NCBI GenBank assembly: GCA_902764825.1
Contig: CACWXL010000018.1
Span: 1 to 64,000, forward strand
Direction of reading: 5' to 3'
DNA: 64,000 bases
Source: Oscillospiraceae bacterium
GTDB lineage: Bacteria > Bacillota > Clostridia > Saccharofermentanales > Saccharofermentanaceae
Below are positions 8,765-17,741 of the stretch, piece after piece. The translations under genes and the position numbers were made by a program. The number at the start of each line of letters is the position of its first letter. The first letter of the stretch is position 1. The notes below the pieces were generated by a model that did no database searches, was not told where the DNA came from, and was given only the letters and a program-made list of their open reading frames with translations.

Positions 8765-9721
8765 ATGCTGAAGACCTGGACCCTTTATTCAATATCACTT
8801 ATATCGACCTTCATCTTCTTTCTGTTCTATAAGATGTGGGTATCGTGGTATTGTCTCATCGTCCTCATGGTGCTTCCGTTTCTGGCCCTTATCGTAACGG
8901 TCATCGCTTCTCAGACCGTAAACTTCAGTATAGATAATCCCTCGTCATCCGTAAAAGGCAAGCCGGCATTCATAAAGCTTACGATAAAAGGCATCGCCTC
9001 GGTTTTCTCTTTTTATAAGATCAAGATGATCTCTACAGATCACATGACCGGAGAAGTCGATAAGAAGGTCATTGTGATATGCGACAACGGCGTCACTAAG
9101 ATCCCTCTTGATACAAAGCACTGCGGCGCTTATTCATTTAAGCTCTCCAAGCTGAAAGTCTATGATCTCCTGGGCTTCTTCCACTTCGATCTGAATGTCA
9201 ATAAGGACATCGAATTCCTTGTAAAGCCGTCGCCGGAAATGCCCGGTTACATGCCTGATATGTTCGGTTTTAAGGCTAAGAACCTTCGAAAATCGAGCAA
9301 GCCCAATTCCGAGATCTACGACATAAGGGATTACCAGGCAGGCGATCCCGTAAAATCGATACACTGGAAGATGTCTGCCAAGAAGGATAAGTACCTTGTC
9401 AAAGAACCGCTGGAAGAATACGGCGGTTATTCAAGAGTCATCCTGCAGATGACTGACGACAGGGATGAACTGGACCTTCATCTTGGGCAGATCCTCTTCA
9501 CTTCAAAATTCTTTATAGATCATGAAGTTGCTCACATCATAAGAGTCATACCTCCCGACAGCAGAGAGGTTGCATTTAATGTCGAATCCAATATCGACCT
9601 TGAGAGGGCTCTTCACACTATCCTTAATATGAGGATCCCTGAAGAAGCATCGGAAAAGAACAGAACCAGGGAAGAACCGGAAGAAAAACCGGTTCTTGAG
9701 GAGGTCTCCGGTGCGGACTAA
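8765..9721 (+). CDS. DUF58 domain protein, membrane-anchored
   Basis: A 318-residue protein with two N-terminal hydrophobic segments (residues ~8-22 and 28-48), an extracellular or cytosolic beta-rich middle, and the DUF58 core SEIYDIRDYQAGDPVKSIHW followed by KMSAKKDKYLVKEPLEE. It begins seven bases after the MoxR gene and overlaps the transglutaminase gene by 11 bases. The C-terminus is Glu/Pro-rich. DUF58 proteins are von Willebrand A-related partners of MoxR ATPases; the exact substrate is unknown. Confidence 0.88.
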   Translation: MLKTWTLYSISLISTFIFFLFYKMWVSWYCLIVLMVLPFLALIVTVIASQTVNFSIDNPSSSVKGKPAFIKLTIKGIASVFSFYKIKMISTDHMTGEVDKKVIVICDNGVTKIPLDTKHCGAYSFKLSKLKVYDLLGFFHFDLNVNKDIEFLVKPSPEMPGYMPDMFGFKAKNLRKSSKPNSEIYDIRDYQAGDPVKSIHWKMSAKKDKYLVKEPLEEYGGYSRVILQMTDDRDELDLHLGQILFTSKFFIDHEVAHIIRVIPPDSREVAFNVESNIDLERALHTILNMRIPEEASEKNRTREEPEEKPVLEEVSGAD

Positions 9722-12227
9722 AGAATACATAATGGTAAATGAGGACTCATATCCGAATGTAGTAAACGGGATAATGGCTGTGGTCATTACGACACTCTTA
9801 TGCACCGGATTTACCTGCATGTTCACCACGGCTTATGAATTCGGGATCGGATTCTGGGGGTTCCTTTTTGCTGCCCTCATCTCCTCAGTTGTATTTTCCC
9901 TGCTCCACTACCAGAACAAAAAGTGGCTGTCAGCAGCAGCTCTTATCGCTGCTCCGCTCCTTATTGCCCTGGCCGTATACATGGATCTCTTCGATACCCG
10001 AAAAGGCTTAAGCGCGCTGCTCTATAACCTTCAGACCTATGCATTCTTCTTCCTTCCCGATGTTTTCGAAGGCGGAACATCGTCAGACGGTGCTTACATC
10101 GCGGCATTCCTTAATGCATATAACGCGATCGCAGCCTGTTTTATGACACATGCGCTTATAAGACGCAAAAACATACCGTGGACGCTGCTGTTTTTCGTAC
10201 CGCTCTTTGTAATCTCCGTTGAGAACACTTCAATGCTCCCTCATACCGCGCCCTGCATTGCTGCGGCAACCGGAGTCCTTCTTCTTGTGCTTGCACATGC
10301 AATGCGCAACAAGGATATCGGTGCATCCGGGAAAATGCTCCTGATACTGGCAGTCCCCGTGCTCCTGTTCTCCATTCTCATCGGGATCATCTTCCCCGCA
10401 AAAGACTATGACAAGGATGAACTGGCAACTGATTTCCTTACTTATGCACAGGAAATGGCCGAGAACATATCAAGTTCCTTAAGTGAGAAGTTCGATGTCA
10501 TCATCAACGGCATCAACAACCCGAATCTCGGCAAAGACAACAGCTTCCTGTTCTCGCTCGCGCCGTCATCCACAAACCTCAGGAATGTCGGACCTTTCGA
10601 TCCTGTTGAGGAACCGGTCTTCAGGATACACAAGATGTATAATCCTGATTACAGCGGACCAGTAAATCCCAACAATCCGACTGCAATGTATCTGAAGATC
10701 GAATCGCTCGATGAGTATAAAGACAATATGCTCCGCAGTTCAAAGATCAAGGGCAAAGTCTATAAGAACGGGGCTGAACCTGACCCGGTTGAAGCTCCTT
10801 TTAAAGTAAAGATCGAACCTTTGGACAACAAGTGGGTGGATATCTCTCCTTACTATACCGACTTCTATGTAGCTGGAAACAACAAGTATCAGACGGTAAA
10901 TGCCTTTAACACCACCAAAGACGGCGCTTCCGTCTATGCGTACTGCCCTGTGCCGGTAAAGACAGGCAATATCTATACCGAAGATTATATCGAGGATTAC
11001 GTCTACGGCACCAACCTTCAGGTTCCGAAGGCGACAGAGATGGCCATCATCAGCAGCGGCGCTCTGCCCGACTGGTATCTGGACGTATATCACGGCTATG
11101 TAACGATGTCTGATGCGGAAAAAGTCAGGAGGGTCACTTCATATGTCAGCTCGCTCCATCCTTACAGCAAGGATACTGATTATCCTCCGGATGGTGTCGA
11201 CTTTGTAGCGTGGTTCATCAAAGATGCCGAGACAGGTATCTGTGTCCATTATGCGACTACAACAGTCATACTCTTAAGGATGATCGGAGTCCCCGCAAGA
11301 TATGTCCGCGGTTATGTCGATTCGGTCAGATATGCCGATACCGATTATTATATCTATTCAACACAGGCACATGCGTGGTTCGAGTTTTTCGAGCCCGAAT
11401 ACGGATGGATCATGGGAGATTCGACACCCGGATCTTATACCAATGCCTCAGATTTTGACATAAACGGTGTTTCAAGCCTGTATCCCGAGATCGAGCAGGC
11501 ACAGAACGCACGCGGATTTACGTCGATATTCAATCCTGATTACTCCTCAACAACTACGACTACGGAGACAACGGAGACTACGGAGACTACGGAAGAGACG
11601 ACGACAACTTCTGCTGAGACCTCTGAACCTGAAACAGAACTCACAACTGAGACAACAACTGAGACCACGCTTGAGACTGAACCGGGCGATACTCCGACAC
11701 CGGCAGATCAGACCGAGCCGTCTGAAGGCATTTCAGCTTCCTCAGCGACAGTTCCTTCAGACACTCCGGACAATAATGCATCAGTTGAAATAACCGGCGG
11801 TATTTTCCAGCCTGAAGTGGAGATCTATTATGGTCCTGACGGCGAAGTCCATGTCAATCTCAGCGAGAATAAGCTTCTTAAAGCAATTGGCACTGTCCTT
11901 CTTACGATATCGGCAATCGCGATGCTGACAGATCTGCTTCTCATCGGCTGGACCATTTACTGGCGCCGCATGCTCGCGAAAAAAGACCCTGCCGGGAGAG
12001 CCATCTCCGGTTACCATTACTTCAGCTTTATGAGCCGTATATTCAAATACGCTCTGCCGAGGAAAGCAAGGCAGATCGCCGAGAAAGCGGCATTTGCGGA
12101 AGATAAGATAACGCTCCGGGAAGCCGAAGCCTTGATCACGATCTGTTATAAGGATATGACTGAGATCGCCAAGGGCTTTAACAGATTCAAAAAGCTTCTT
12201 TACAACGCTCTTGCGGTAAAACCTTAA
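9711..12227 (+). CDS. Membrane transglutaminase-like protein (TgpA type)
   Basis: An 838-residue protein: six to seven N-terminal membrane helices, a large extracellular region, a transglutaminase core with the catalytic Cys in GICVHYATTTVIL, His in TQAHAWFEFF and Asp in GWIMGDSTPG, then a low-complexity Thr/Glu linker, one more membrane helix and a cytoplasmic tail. This matches the DUF3488-transglutaminase (TgpA) plan. I choose GTG 9711 because AGGAGG lies at 9699-9704; ATG 9732 would be 27 bases away. The Thr/Glu stretch (bases ~11545-11720) is a simple-sequence expansion probably spanning the cell wall. The likely role is envelope peptide cleavage or cross-linking with the MoxR and DUF58 partners. 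Confidence 0.88.
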   Translation: MRTKEYIMVNEDSYPNVVNGIMAVVITTLLCTGFTCMFTTAYEFGIGFWGFLFAALISSVVFSLLHYQNKKWLSAAALIAAPLLIALAVYMDLFDTRKGLSALLYNLQTYAFFFLPDVFEGGTSSDGAYIAAFLNAYNAIAACFMTHALIRRKNIPWTLLFFVPLFVISVENTSMLPHTAPCIAAATGVLLLVLAHAMRNKDIGASGKMLLILAVPVLLFSILIGIIFPAKDYDKDELATDFLTYAQEMAENISSSLSEKFDVIINGINNPNLGKDNSFLFSLAPSSTNLRNVGPFDPVEEPVFRIHKMYNPDYSGPVNPNNPTAMYLKIESLDEYKDNMLRSSKIKGKVYKNGAEPDPVEAPFKVKIEPLDNKWVDISPYYTDFYVAGNNKYQTVNAFNTTKDGASVYAYCPVPVKTGNIYTEDYIEDYVYGTNLQVPKATEMAIISSGALPDWYLDVYHGYVTMSDAEKVRRVTSYVSSLHPYSKDTDYPPDGVDFVAWFIKDAETGICVHYATTTVILLRMIGVPARYVRGYVDSVRYADTDYYIYSTQAHAWFEFFEPEYGWIMGDSTPGSYTNASDFDINGVSSLYPEIEQAQNARGFTSIFNPDYSSTTTTTETTETTETTEETTTTSAETSEPETELTTETTTETTLETEPGDTPTPADQTEPSEGISASSATVPSDTPDNNASVEITGGIFQPEVEIYYGPDGEVHVNLSENKLLKAIGTVLLTISAIAMLTDLLLIGWTIYWRRMLAKKDPAGRAISGYHYFSFMSRIFKYALPRKARQIAEKAAFAEDKITLREAEALITICYKDMTEIAKGFNRFKKLLYNALAVKP

Positions 12228-12451
12228 TCGCAGGTATATCCGGGCTTCTTGTAAAGCGCATCAAGAGGCTCTATCTCTTTGTCCCAGACCTTTTCTTTCC
12301 AGTCTTCTTTTGCGATCTCTTTTATGTCTACGGATACGCTGGATTCATTGCAGCCCATCGTTTCCGCGATGGCTCTCGTGACCTCTTCGGCACACCTGAT
12401 CTTCTGTTCTTCAGATCTTCCGGGGAAGCATTTGATAACTACGTGCGGCAT
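12224..12451 (-). CDS. 4-oxalocrotonate tautomerase-like small protein
   Basis: 75 residues starting MPHVVIKCFPGRSEEQK; after Met removal Pro1 would be the catalytic base of the tautomerase superfamily. The segment ETMGCNESSVSVDIKEI fits the second strand of the fold, and length is slightly above the usual 62 residues. It converges with the transglutaminase gene, the two stop codons overlapping. Substrate unknown. GGAGG lies just upstream of the start. Confidence 0.8.
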   Translation of the reverse strand: MPHVVIKCFPGRSEEQKIRCAEEVTRAIAETMGCNESSVSVDIKEIAKEDWKEKVWDKEIEPLDALYKKPGYTCD

Positions 12452-12462
12452 GGGATACCTCC

Positions 12463-13230
12463 TTATTGTTCAGCTCCGTCACTTGCCGTGCGGGTCTTAT
12501 AGATATAGATCGATTCGATGAACAGGATGACAGCGGGTATCATCGGGAACACCAGCAGGAGGAACTCGCCTGCTCCGCTTTTGGCACCTGCCCTGGAATA
12601 CAAGAAAATATTGATCAGATTAACACTGGCCGAACAGATGAATGTCAGGAGCGGGAAGATAAAGAGCTTTCTCCTTCTCTTTCTTTCATCTGTCTTCAGA
12701 CAGAGATTGATAATGGCAATAACGGGAACAACGTCGATGATGACAGCGAGGAACCTTACTGCCACATAGAGCGCGAAAGATACCTTGCCGGTGAAATAGT
12801 ATCCTGTCGCGATATTTGAGGATAAAAAGGCACCCAGGGATATGGCCTCTGCTATCAGCATTACGATCAGGTGGATCTTGCCAACCTTGTAATTCTTTAT
12901 GAAGTGAAGGCAGAAAAAGATCGCGAATACTATATCCAGAGCCAGGGCTGTCATGCTTGTCGCTATGCTCAGATAATTGAACATGCGGACTGTATTCTCC
13001 GTCATGAGCCTTACTTTTATCATGTTTGCCGGAACACTCGAAAGAATACTGATCATCTGACTTGCAGCCAAAAGGATCAGCGAATATCCGAGAAACGCGG
13101 ATGACTTGTCTTTCGAAGCCGTTTTTACACCTAAGACAATCGATGTGACCGATGATGCCATCTGAACCAGTACCACACAGGCAACGACCGCCATGCCGAT
13201 CATTAAAATGAATTCTGCAAATTCTTCCAT
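12463..13230 (-). CDS. Integral membrane protein of unknown function
   Basis: 255 residues with about seven hydrophobic helices separated by short charged loops (notably KTDERKRRRKLF and KNYKVGKIHL, giving a positive-inside pattern). The layout superficially resembles a seven-helix sensor module, but no catalytic or binding motif is visible, so no function is assigned. It is transcribed leftward just ahead of the tautomerase gene, 11 bases apart, and the two may be one transcript. Confidence 0.7.
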   Translation of the reverse strand: MEEFAEFILMIGMAVVACVVLVQMASSVTSIVLGVKTASKDKSSAFLGYSLILLAASQMISILSSVPANMIKVRLMTENTVRMFNYLSIATSMTALALDIVFAIFFCLHFIKNYKVGKIHLIVMLIAEAISLGAFLSSNIATGYYFTGKVSFALYVAVRFLAVIIDVVPVIAIINLCLKTDERKRRRKLFIFPLLTFICSASVNLINIFLYSRAGAKSGAGEFLLLVFPMIPAVILFIESIYIYKTRTASDGAEQ

Positions 13231-13365
13231 ATATCCTTCTCTTCCCCATTTTTGAGCATCATTATAACACCTCAGGACACCTGCTTTGAGGCATTTTCTT
13301 TACATATGCAACAATATGGAAGTCCCGTCTGTATTTAAGATATCAAGCAATATGGAGGCTTTAAA

Positions 13366-14301
13366 ATGGATAAAGGAATAAAGACTATACTCTGCACGAC
13401 AATGGTTTTCGCGCTCGTGGCAGGACTTATCTCAGGATGTAATGCAGCAAATAAGGAAAATGCCGCATCCGGTGCGGCTGGCGAGACGTCCTCCACAGGA
13501 GATATCAGTATCACGGTGCCGGTCGTTACCGCAGAAGGAACAACCGTTTCTTCGTCCTACAGATCAGTAAAGGACAACTATAACGGCGTACTCCCTGATA
13601 AAGGCGTGGCAGGAGATTATGAATTCGAGTTATTAAAGTCGGACTCTTTCGGGCTTATGACTAAGGAACGCGGATATTATGTAGACACATTAGATGAGCC
13701 CAATGCGCCTTACTTCATCGTTATCTGCTCCGGCGAGAAGAGCACCGGCGGTTACGATATAAAGATCACCGATCTGGGATTTCAGGACGACAAATTCCTG
13801 ATCACCGTTGAAGAGACTTCCCCTGCTGAAGGCGACGTTGTCGCTCAGGCTTTCACCTGTCCTTTCTGTGTTCTCAAGCTCGATAAGATGCCTGCCAGGT
13901 TCCTTGTCATCAACACAAACGGCCAGGTCTTCCCGGACGTATATTCAGATGATGAAGATATCAGTGACGGCAATGGTGATATCGATCCCAGAACGCTCGA
14001 AAAGGATTACAAGCTGCCCGACGGCTGGATCGCTTCATTCAGAAACGGCGCAGGCGAGATAATGAACGAGACATTCATCTATAAGGAAGGCACGGGATAT
14101 AAGTATATCAACGTGGTCGCCATGACAGAATCATGGGGTTCGACCAAGTGGAATAACCACTTCAGATCCGAAGGCACATGCGGGACTAAGGAGGAAGTGA
14201 TAAAGGCCGCTGAGAAGTTCGGTTCTGCAGGCTTCATGATCCTCCCTGACGACCTCACGAAGACTCATTCCGTTGAAGATTTCATCAAGATGGATCTGTG
14301 A
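13366..14301 (+). CDS. Secreted lipoprotein of unknown function
   Basis: 311 residues with a type II signal MDKGIKTILCTTMVFALVAG and lipobox LISGC (Cys25), a short Ala/Ser/Thr linker and a ~250-residue beta-rich domain with several Gly-Tyr and Asp-rich turns. ATATGGAGG precedes the ATG. No family was recognised. It lies immediately before the Fur/Zur-controlled metal lipoprotein but is separated from it by that gene's own promoter. Confidence 0.75.
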   Translation: MDKGIKTILCTTMVFALVAGLISGCNAANKENAASGAAGETSSTGDISITVPVVTAEGTTVSSSYRSVKDNYNGVLPDKGVAGDYEFELLKSDSFGLMTKERGYYVDTLDEPNAPYFIVICSGEKSTGGYDIKITDLGFQDDKFLITVEETSPAEGDVVAQAFTCPFCVLKLDKMPARFLVINTNGQVFPDVYSDDEDISDGNGDIDPRTLEKDYKLPDGWIASFRNGAGEIMNETFIYKEGTGYKYINVVAMTESWGSTKWNNHFRSEGTCGTKEEVIKAAEKFGSAGFMILPDDLTKTHSVEDFIKMDL

Positions 14302-14313
14302 CAAAAAACTTAA

Positions 14314-14380
14314 TTTGAGAATTGTTCTCAAATCTATTGACAAAGTATCACCTCCTGACTACAATTGAGAACGATTCTCA
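14314..14380 (+). promoter_or_regulatory. Sigma-A promoter flanked by two Fur/Zur-type boxes
   Basis: TTGACA (14337-14342) and TACAAT (14360-14365) are separated by 17 bases. The palindrome TGAGAA-N3-TTCTCA occurs twice: centred in 14316-14330 just upstream of the -35 (extended to 8-bp arms) and at 14366-14380 just after the -10. Centres are 50 bp apart. The motif is of the Fur/Zur type and would block the promoter when metal is replete; which metal cannot be told from the sequence. Confidence 0.8.
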
Positions 14381-14459
14381 TATTCGTTTTCGAGCGGATA
14401 TGAAAAAGTTTACATATTAGTCAGGGGGTAAACCGTCTTACGGGCGGTTATTCATCAAA

Positions 14460-15473
14460 GTGAAAAAAGTTTTATCAGCAGTTGTTGCAGCTTTCCTGGC
14501 ACTCGGTTCTCTTACCGCGTGCAGTTCGTCAGGCGCGAAAGGAAATGACAAGCTTAAGATCGTAACCACGATCTTTCCTGAATACGACTGGGTAATGAAC
14601 GTTCTGGGCGACAAGGCATCAGGCGCGGATGTTACGATGCTTCTCGATAACGGAGTCGATCTCCACAGTTTCCAACCGACTGCAGCTGACATAATGAAGA
14701 TCTCATCCTGTGATCTCTTCATCTATGTCGGCGGCGAGTCAGACGAATGGGTCGAAGACGCTCTCAAGGAAGCTGTCAACAAGGACATGATCGTCATCAA
14801 CCTCATGGATGAGTTAGGCAGTGCAGTCAAGGAAGAAGAGATCGTAGAAGGCATGCAGGAAGAAGACGAGCATGATCACGAGCACGATGAGGATCACGAC
14901 GAAGGGCATGAGCATCACCACGAGGAAGGCGAAGTCGAATATGATGAACATGTATGGCTCTCTTTGAAGAACGCCCAGGTCCTGGTAAAGAGCATCTCGG
15001 ACGCTCTGCAGAAGATCGACGCTTCCAATGCCGGATCATATAAGAAGAATGCGGATGCATATATCGAATCGCTCAAGGCACTGGATGCGGATTATAAGGC
15101 AGCAGTCGATGCCGCAGGCACAAAGACGATCCTCTTCGGCGACCGCTTCCCTTTCAGATACATGGTTGACGATTACGGCCTTACATACTATGCGGCTTTC
15201 GTAGGATGCTCTGCAGAGACCGAAGCAAGCTTTGAGACCATCACTTTCCTTGCAAAGAAGGTGGACGAATTATCCCTTCCCGCAATCTTCACGATCGAAG
15301 GAAAGGATAAGAGGATCGCTGAGACCATCGTACAGAACACCGCTACAAAAGACCAGAAGATACTGACTCTCGACTCAATGCAGTCAGTCTCGTCAGGCGA
15401 CATTAAGAACGGTACGACTTACATGTCGATAATGGAAAACAACCTTTCCGTTCTTAAGGAAGCTTTGAAATAA
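14460..15473 (+). CDS. Zinc/manganese ABC transporter substrate-binding lipoprotein (ZnuA/AdcA-like)
   Basis: 337 residues, type II signal with lipobox SLTAC (Cys21), then a cluster A-I solute-binding fold. Metal-site histidines are visible in NGVDLHSFQPT and EVEYDEHVWLS, and the family's Asp/Glu-His-rich mobile loop (residues ~137-160, EEDEHDHEHDEDHDEGHEHH) lies between them, favouring zinc. GTG 14460 gives the expected MKKVLSA signal; no good ribosome site precedes it, and a small hairpin (AACCGTC/GGCGGTT, about 14431-14449) sits just upstream. No matching permease or ATPase gene is adjacent, so it is an orphan component serving a transporter elsewhere. The two Fur/Zur boxes above indicate metal repression. 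Confidence 0.88.
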   Translation: MKKVLSAVVAAFLALGSLTACSSSGAKGNDKLKIVTTIFPEYDWVMNVLGDKASGADVTMLLDNGVDLHSFQPTAADIMKISSCDLFIYVGGESDEWVEDALKEAVNKDMIVINLMDELGSAVKEEEIVEGMQEEDEHDHEHDEDHDEGHEHHHEEGEVEYDEHVWLSLKNAQVLVKSISDALQKIDASNAGSYKKNADAYIESLKALDADYKAAVDAAGTKTILFGDRFPFRYMVDDYGLTYYAAFVGCSAETEASFETITFLAKKVDELSLPAIFTIEGKDKRIAETIVQNTATKDQKILTLDSMQSVSSGDIKNGTTYMSIMENNLSVLKEALK

Positions 15474-15502
15474 GCCATATTAATACCCTTTCATAGGCAC
15501 TG

Positions 15503-15548
15503 CGGACATCTGTGAGTGATAAGATCGCTTGCAGATGTCCGTTATTTA
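15503..15548 (+). terminator. Probable terminator after the metal-binding lipoprotein
   Basis: Perfect 10-bp arms CGGACATCTG (15503-15512) and CAGATGTCCG (15532-15541) followed by TTATTTA. The loop is 19 bases and the T tract is interrupted, so termination may be partial with read-through to the next lipoprotein gene. Confidence 0.55.
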
Positions 15549-15567
15549 CAAAGGATAAAGGAATAAC

Positions 15568-16158
15568 ATGCGTAAGATATCCTGCTTCATTCTATGTCTC
15601 ATAATGACCGGCCTTATGACAGGCTGTAATGAAGGCGGCGGTCCGAAGAGCCGGATGACCGCACAGACTACGGGCATCAGGGATGTCATCGAATCGCAGA
15701 TGTCAAAAGAGGATGCGCTTCAAGAGCCGTCAGCATCTGAAGAGACCACATCTGCCGCGCCGGAGACTGAATCACAGACAGAACAGTCATCTGAATCATC
15801 TGACGGGAACAGCGTTGACTTCGATCTGACAAATCTCGGGCCCGACATACTCTACGCCGAAGTCTACAGCATGATGGTCTTCCCCGATCAGTACCTGGGC
15901 AGGACCATAAAGGTTGCAGGGATATTCACTGTCTATTACGATGAGGCGCGCGATAAGTATCACTTCGCCTGCTTCGTTTCGGATGCTGCCGCATGCTGTC
16001 AGCAGGGCATAGAATTCATCCTTGACGGAGATAAGGCATATCCTTCAGATTACCCTCAGGAAGGCGCGGAGATAACTGTTACGGGCGTTTTCGGGACATA
16101 CGAAGAAGACGGGAACACTTACTGGGCGCTGACAGATGCCGTGATGGAAGGAAATTGA
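15568..16158 (+). CDS. Small lipoprotein with OB-like C-terminal domain
   Basis: 196 residues: lipobox LMTGC (Cys20), a Ser/Thr/Glu linker to ~residue 85, then a compact domain with GRTIKVAGIFTVYYDE, a CC pair in VSDAAACCQQGIEF and GAEITVTGVFGTYEEDG. The Cys pair followed by a hydrophobic beta segment recalls the C-terminal domain of YcgQ/TIGR03943 proteins, which are zinc-starvation genes in some bacilli; this is a resemblance only. Position behind the metal lipoprotein, with only a weak terminator between, makes co-regulation plausible. Confidence 0.65.
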   Translation: MRKISCFILCLIMTGLMTGCNEGGGPKSRMTAQTTGIRDVIESQMSKEDALQEPSASEETTSAAPETESQTEQSSESSDGNSVDFDLTNLGPDILYAEVYSMMVFPDQYLGRTIKVAGIFTVYYDEARDKYHFACFVSDAAACCQQGIEFILDGDKAYPSDYPQEGAEITVTGVFGTYEEDGNTYWALTDAVMEGN

Positions 16159-16167
16159 AGGAGAATT

Positions 16168-16215
16168 CTTTTCGAGAGCGTGGCATCAGGCTTATGCCTT
16201 AATGCGCGCGAAAAG
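16168..16215. terminator. Complex hairpin between convergent genes
   Basis: CTTTTCG (16168-16174) and CGAAAAG (16209-16215) close a nested structure that contains the small stem AGGC-TTAT-GCCT. It lies between the rightward lipoprotein gene and the leftward glycosyltransferase gene and could terminate both. Confidence 0.45.
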
Positions 16216-16216
16216 T

Positions 16217-17683
16217 TTATACGGTCCTGAAATCCAGCAGCCACGCAAAGCAGTACAGGATAAATGAGAAGATCGCGACTGCATAGATCGAGACCTTCGT
16301 AACGAGCCCCATGAGGTGCGGCGCCTTATCAATCGATTTGCCGGAATAATACGCTCCCGCGATGATCGTCGGAACAATGTATCTGTATGCCATGGTGCAT
16401 GTATAAGGGAAGTCCAGACAGAAATAGACATAGGATGCGAGCTGCGATACGAGAAGGATCGTCATGACGAGATTCATCATATTGCGCTCTTTTATCCATG
16501 TGAAAATGAAGTTCAGGGCTATGGTTATCGTAAAGACCGTAAATGCCGACAAAAGGAAATATCCTACAAGCGCGAGCGGCATGTAATCGCGGTAATACTC
16601 GTCATCAAAGCAGGCAGCATTCAGTGTCTCTGAGATGATGTTGTAATCTACGCCGTCGCCGAATGCCAGAAACCTGTTCCAGACAGGCATAGGGGCTATG
16701 AGCTGTCCCGGGCTTGCCTCGATGTCAGGCCTTGCGACAAACGTGAGCGGGACCTGCCAGAGGATGTAATTTCTTACCTGATACCAGAGTCCCAAAGGCG
16801 CGCAGACTACGATGAATGCCACATACTCAAAGAACATCTTAAGCTTTGTCTTCGATTCAAAGAACGCCTTGAGCATTATGAATGCGACCGGTACTGCAAT
16901 AAGACCTGCAGAGAGCTTTGCCATCATGCCAAGGCCGATGCAGAGGCTTAATCCCATCAGCTTTAAGAATGACTTCTTCTCATCGTTGTACCAGACAAGC
17001 GCAAGATAGAGCGCTGCGATCGCGAACATTACCGAGAGAGGATCATTATTCAGAGCGCCTGAGAAGTATATGAACTGCGGAAGGAGCGCGACGGTAAGAT
17101 ATGCTACTGTCTTTGCCTTTTCTGACAGGTTCCAGAGTTCCGTGAACTTCTTCAGAACTGCCAGGGTTACGAGAGAATAGAACAGTGACAGGCTCTGCAG
17201 TGCGTCCCAGTTATGCGCGTAGGAAGGCGCTATTTTTCTGTAAATGCCGAAGAACACCGCGCTGATGATATGTGTGAGCGGCGGATGGTAGAACTGCCAG
17301 TGCAGCCTTACGTCTTCGTTAAGGAGCTTGTGGTTGTTCAGAAGATACTCGATATATTCGGTGTGGTAATTGAGCTCATGATAAGTCTCAAATTCACCGA
17401 GATCGTGCTGCCTCTGCTCGGCGCCCGTATAAAGGACATAAACGGTCCTTACGCCGATCGCAAGGATCGTGACAACGGCGGTTATCCTCGCCTCTTTCCC
17501 CGCGCCTTCATTCTTTAAGATGAGATATGAGAAGCCGGCAAATCCGAGGATCAGGATAACGATCCTTACGGGATTCATCAGAGCGAAGCTGCAGCCGGAA
17601 ACTATGAGCACGAACAAAGACCATACAGCACAGGCGGCTATATCGATCCAGAGCTTTCCTTTTGTGTTGAACTTCATTCCCAT
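16217..17683 (-). CDS. Polytopic GT-C glycosyltransferase (PMT/ArnT-like)
   Basis: 488 residues with about ten hydrophobic helices. The first extracellular loop has the acidic HDLGEFETYHELNY segment and the WQFYHPPLTHIISAV stretch typical of GT39/GT83-like enzymes that use polyprenyl-phosphate sugars. ATG 17683 is used; TTG 17686 is adjacent. No clear ribosome site is visible. The likely role is transfer of a sugar to a protein or surface polymer outside the membrane. It is the only enzyme of that type nearby; a second GT-C gene occurs at 46661-48142. Confidence 0.8.
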   Translation of the reverse strand: MGMKFNTKGKLWIDIAACAVWSLFVLIVSGCSFALMNPVRIVILILGFAGFSYLILKNEGAGKEARITAVVTILAIGVRTVYVLYTGAEQRQHDLGEFETYHELNYHTEYIEYLLNNHKLLNEDVRLHWQFYHPPLTHIISAVFFGIYRKIAPSYAHNWDALQSLSLFYSLVTLAVLKKFTELWNLSEKAKTVAYLTVALLPQFIYFSGALNNDPLSVMFAIAALYLALVWYNDEKKSFLKLMGLSLCIGLGMMAKLSAGLIAVPVAFIMLKAFFESKTKLKMFFEYVAFIVVCAPLGLWYQVRNYILWQVPLTFVARPDIEASPGQLIAPMPVWNRFLAFGDGVDYNIISETLNAACFDDEYYRDYMPLALVGYFLLSAFTVFTITIALNFIFTWIKERNMMNLVMTILLVSQLASYVYFCLDFPYTCTMAYRYIVPTIIAGAYYSGKSIDKAPHLMGLVTKVSIYAVAIFSFILYCFAWLLDFRTV

Positions 17684-17741
17684 CAATAGAAAGAATAAAA
17701 CAGTATCAATGGGAATGCAAATCTGTCCGTCTTTCTAGTGC

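Noticed and set aside
11545..11720. Thr/Glu simple-sequence stretch as a phase-variable repeat
   Set aside because: The repeat is imperfect at DNA level and multiple of three, so more likely a wall-spanning linker than a slippage switch.
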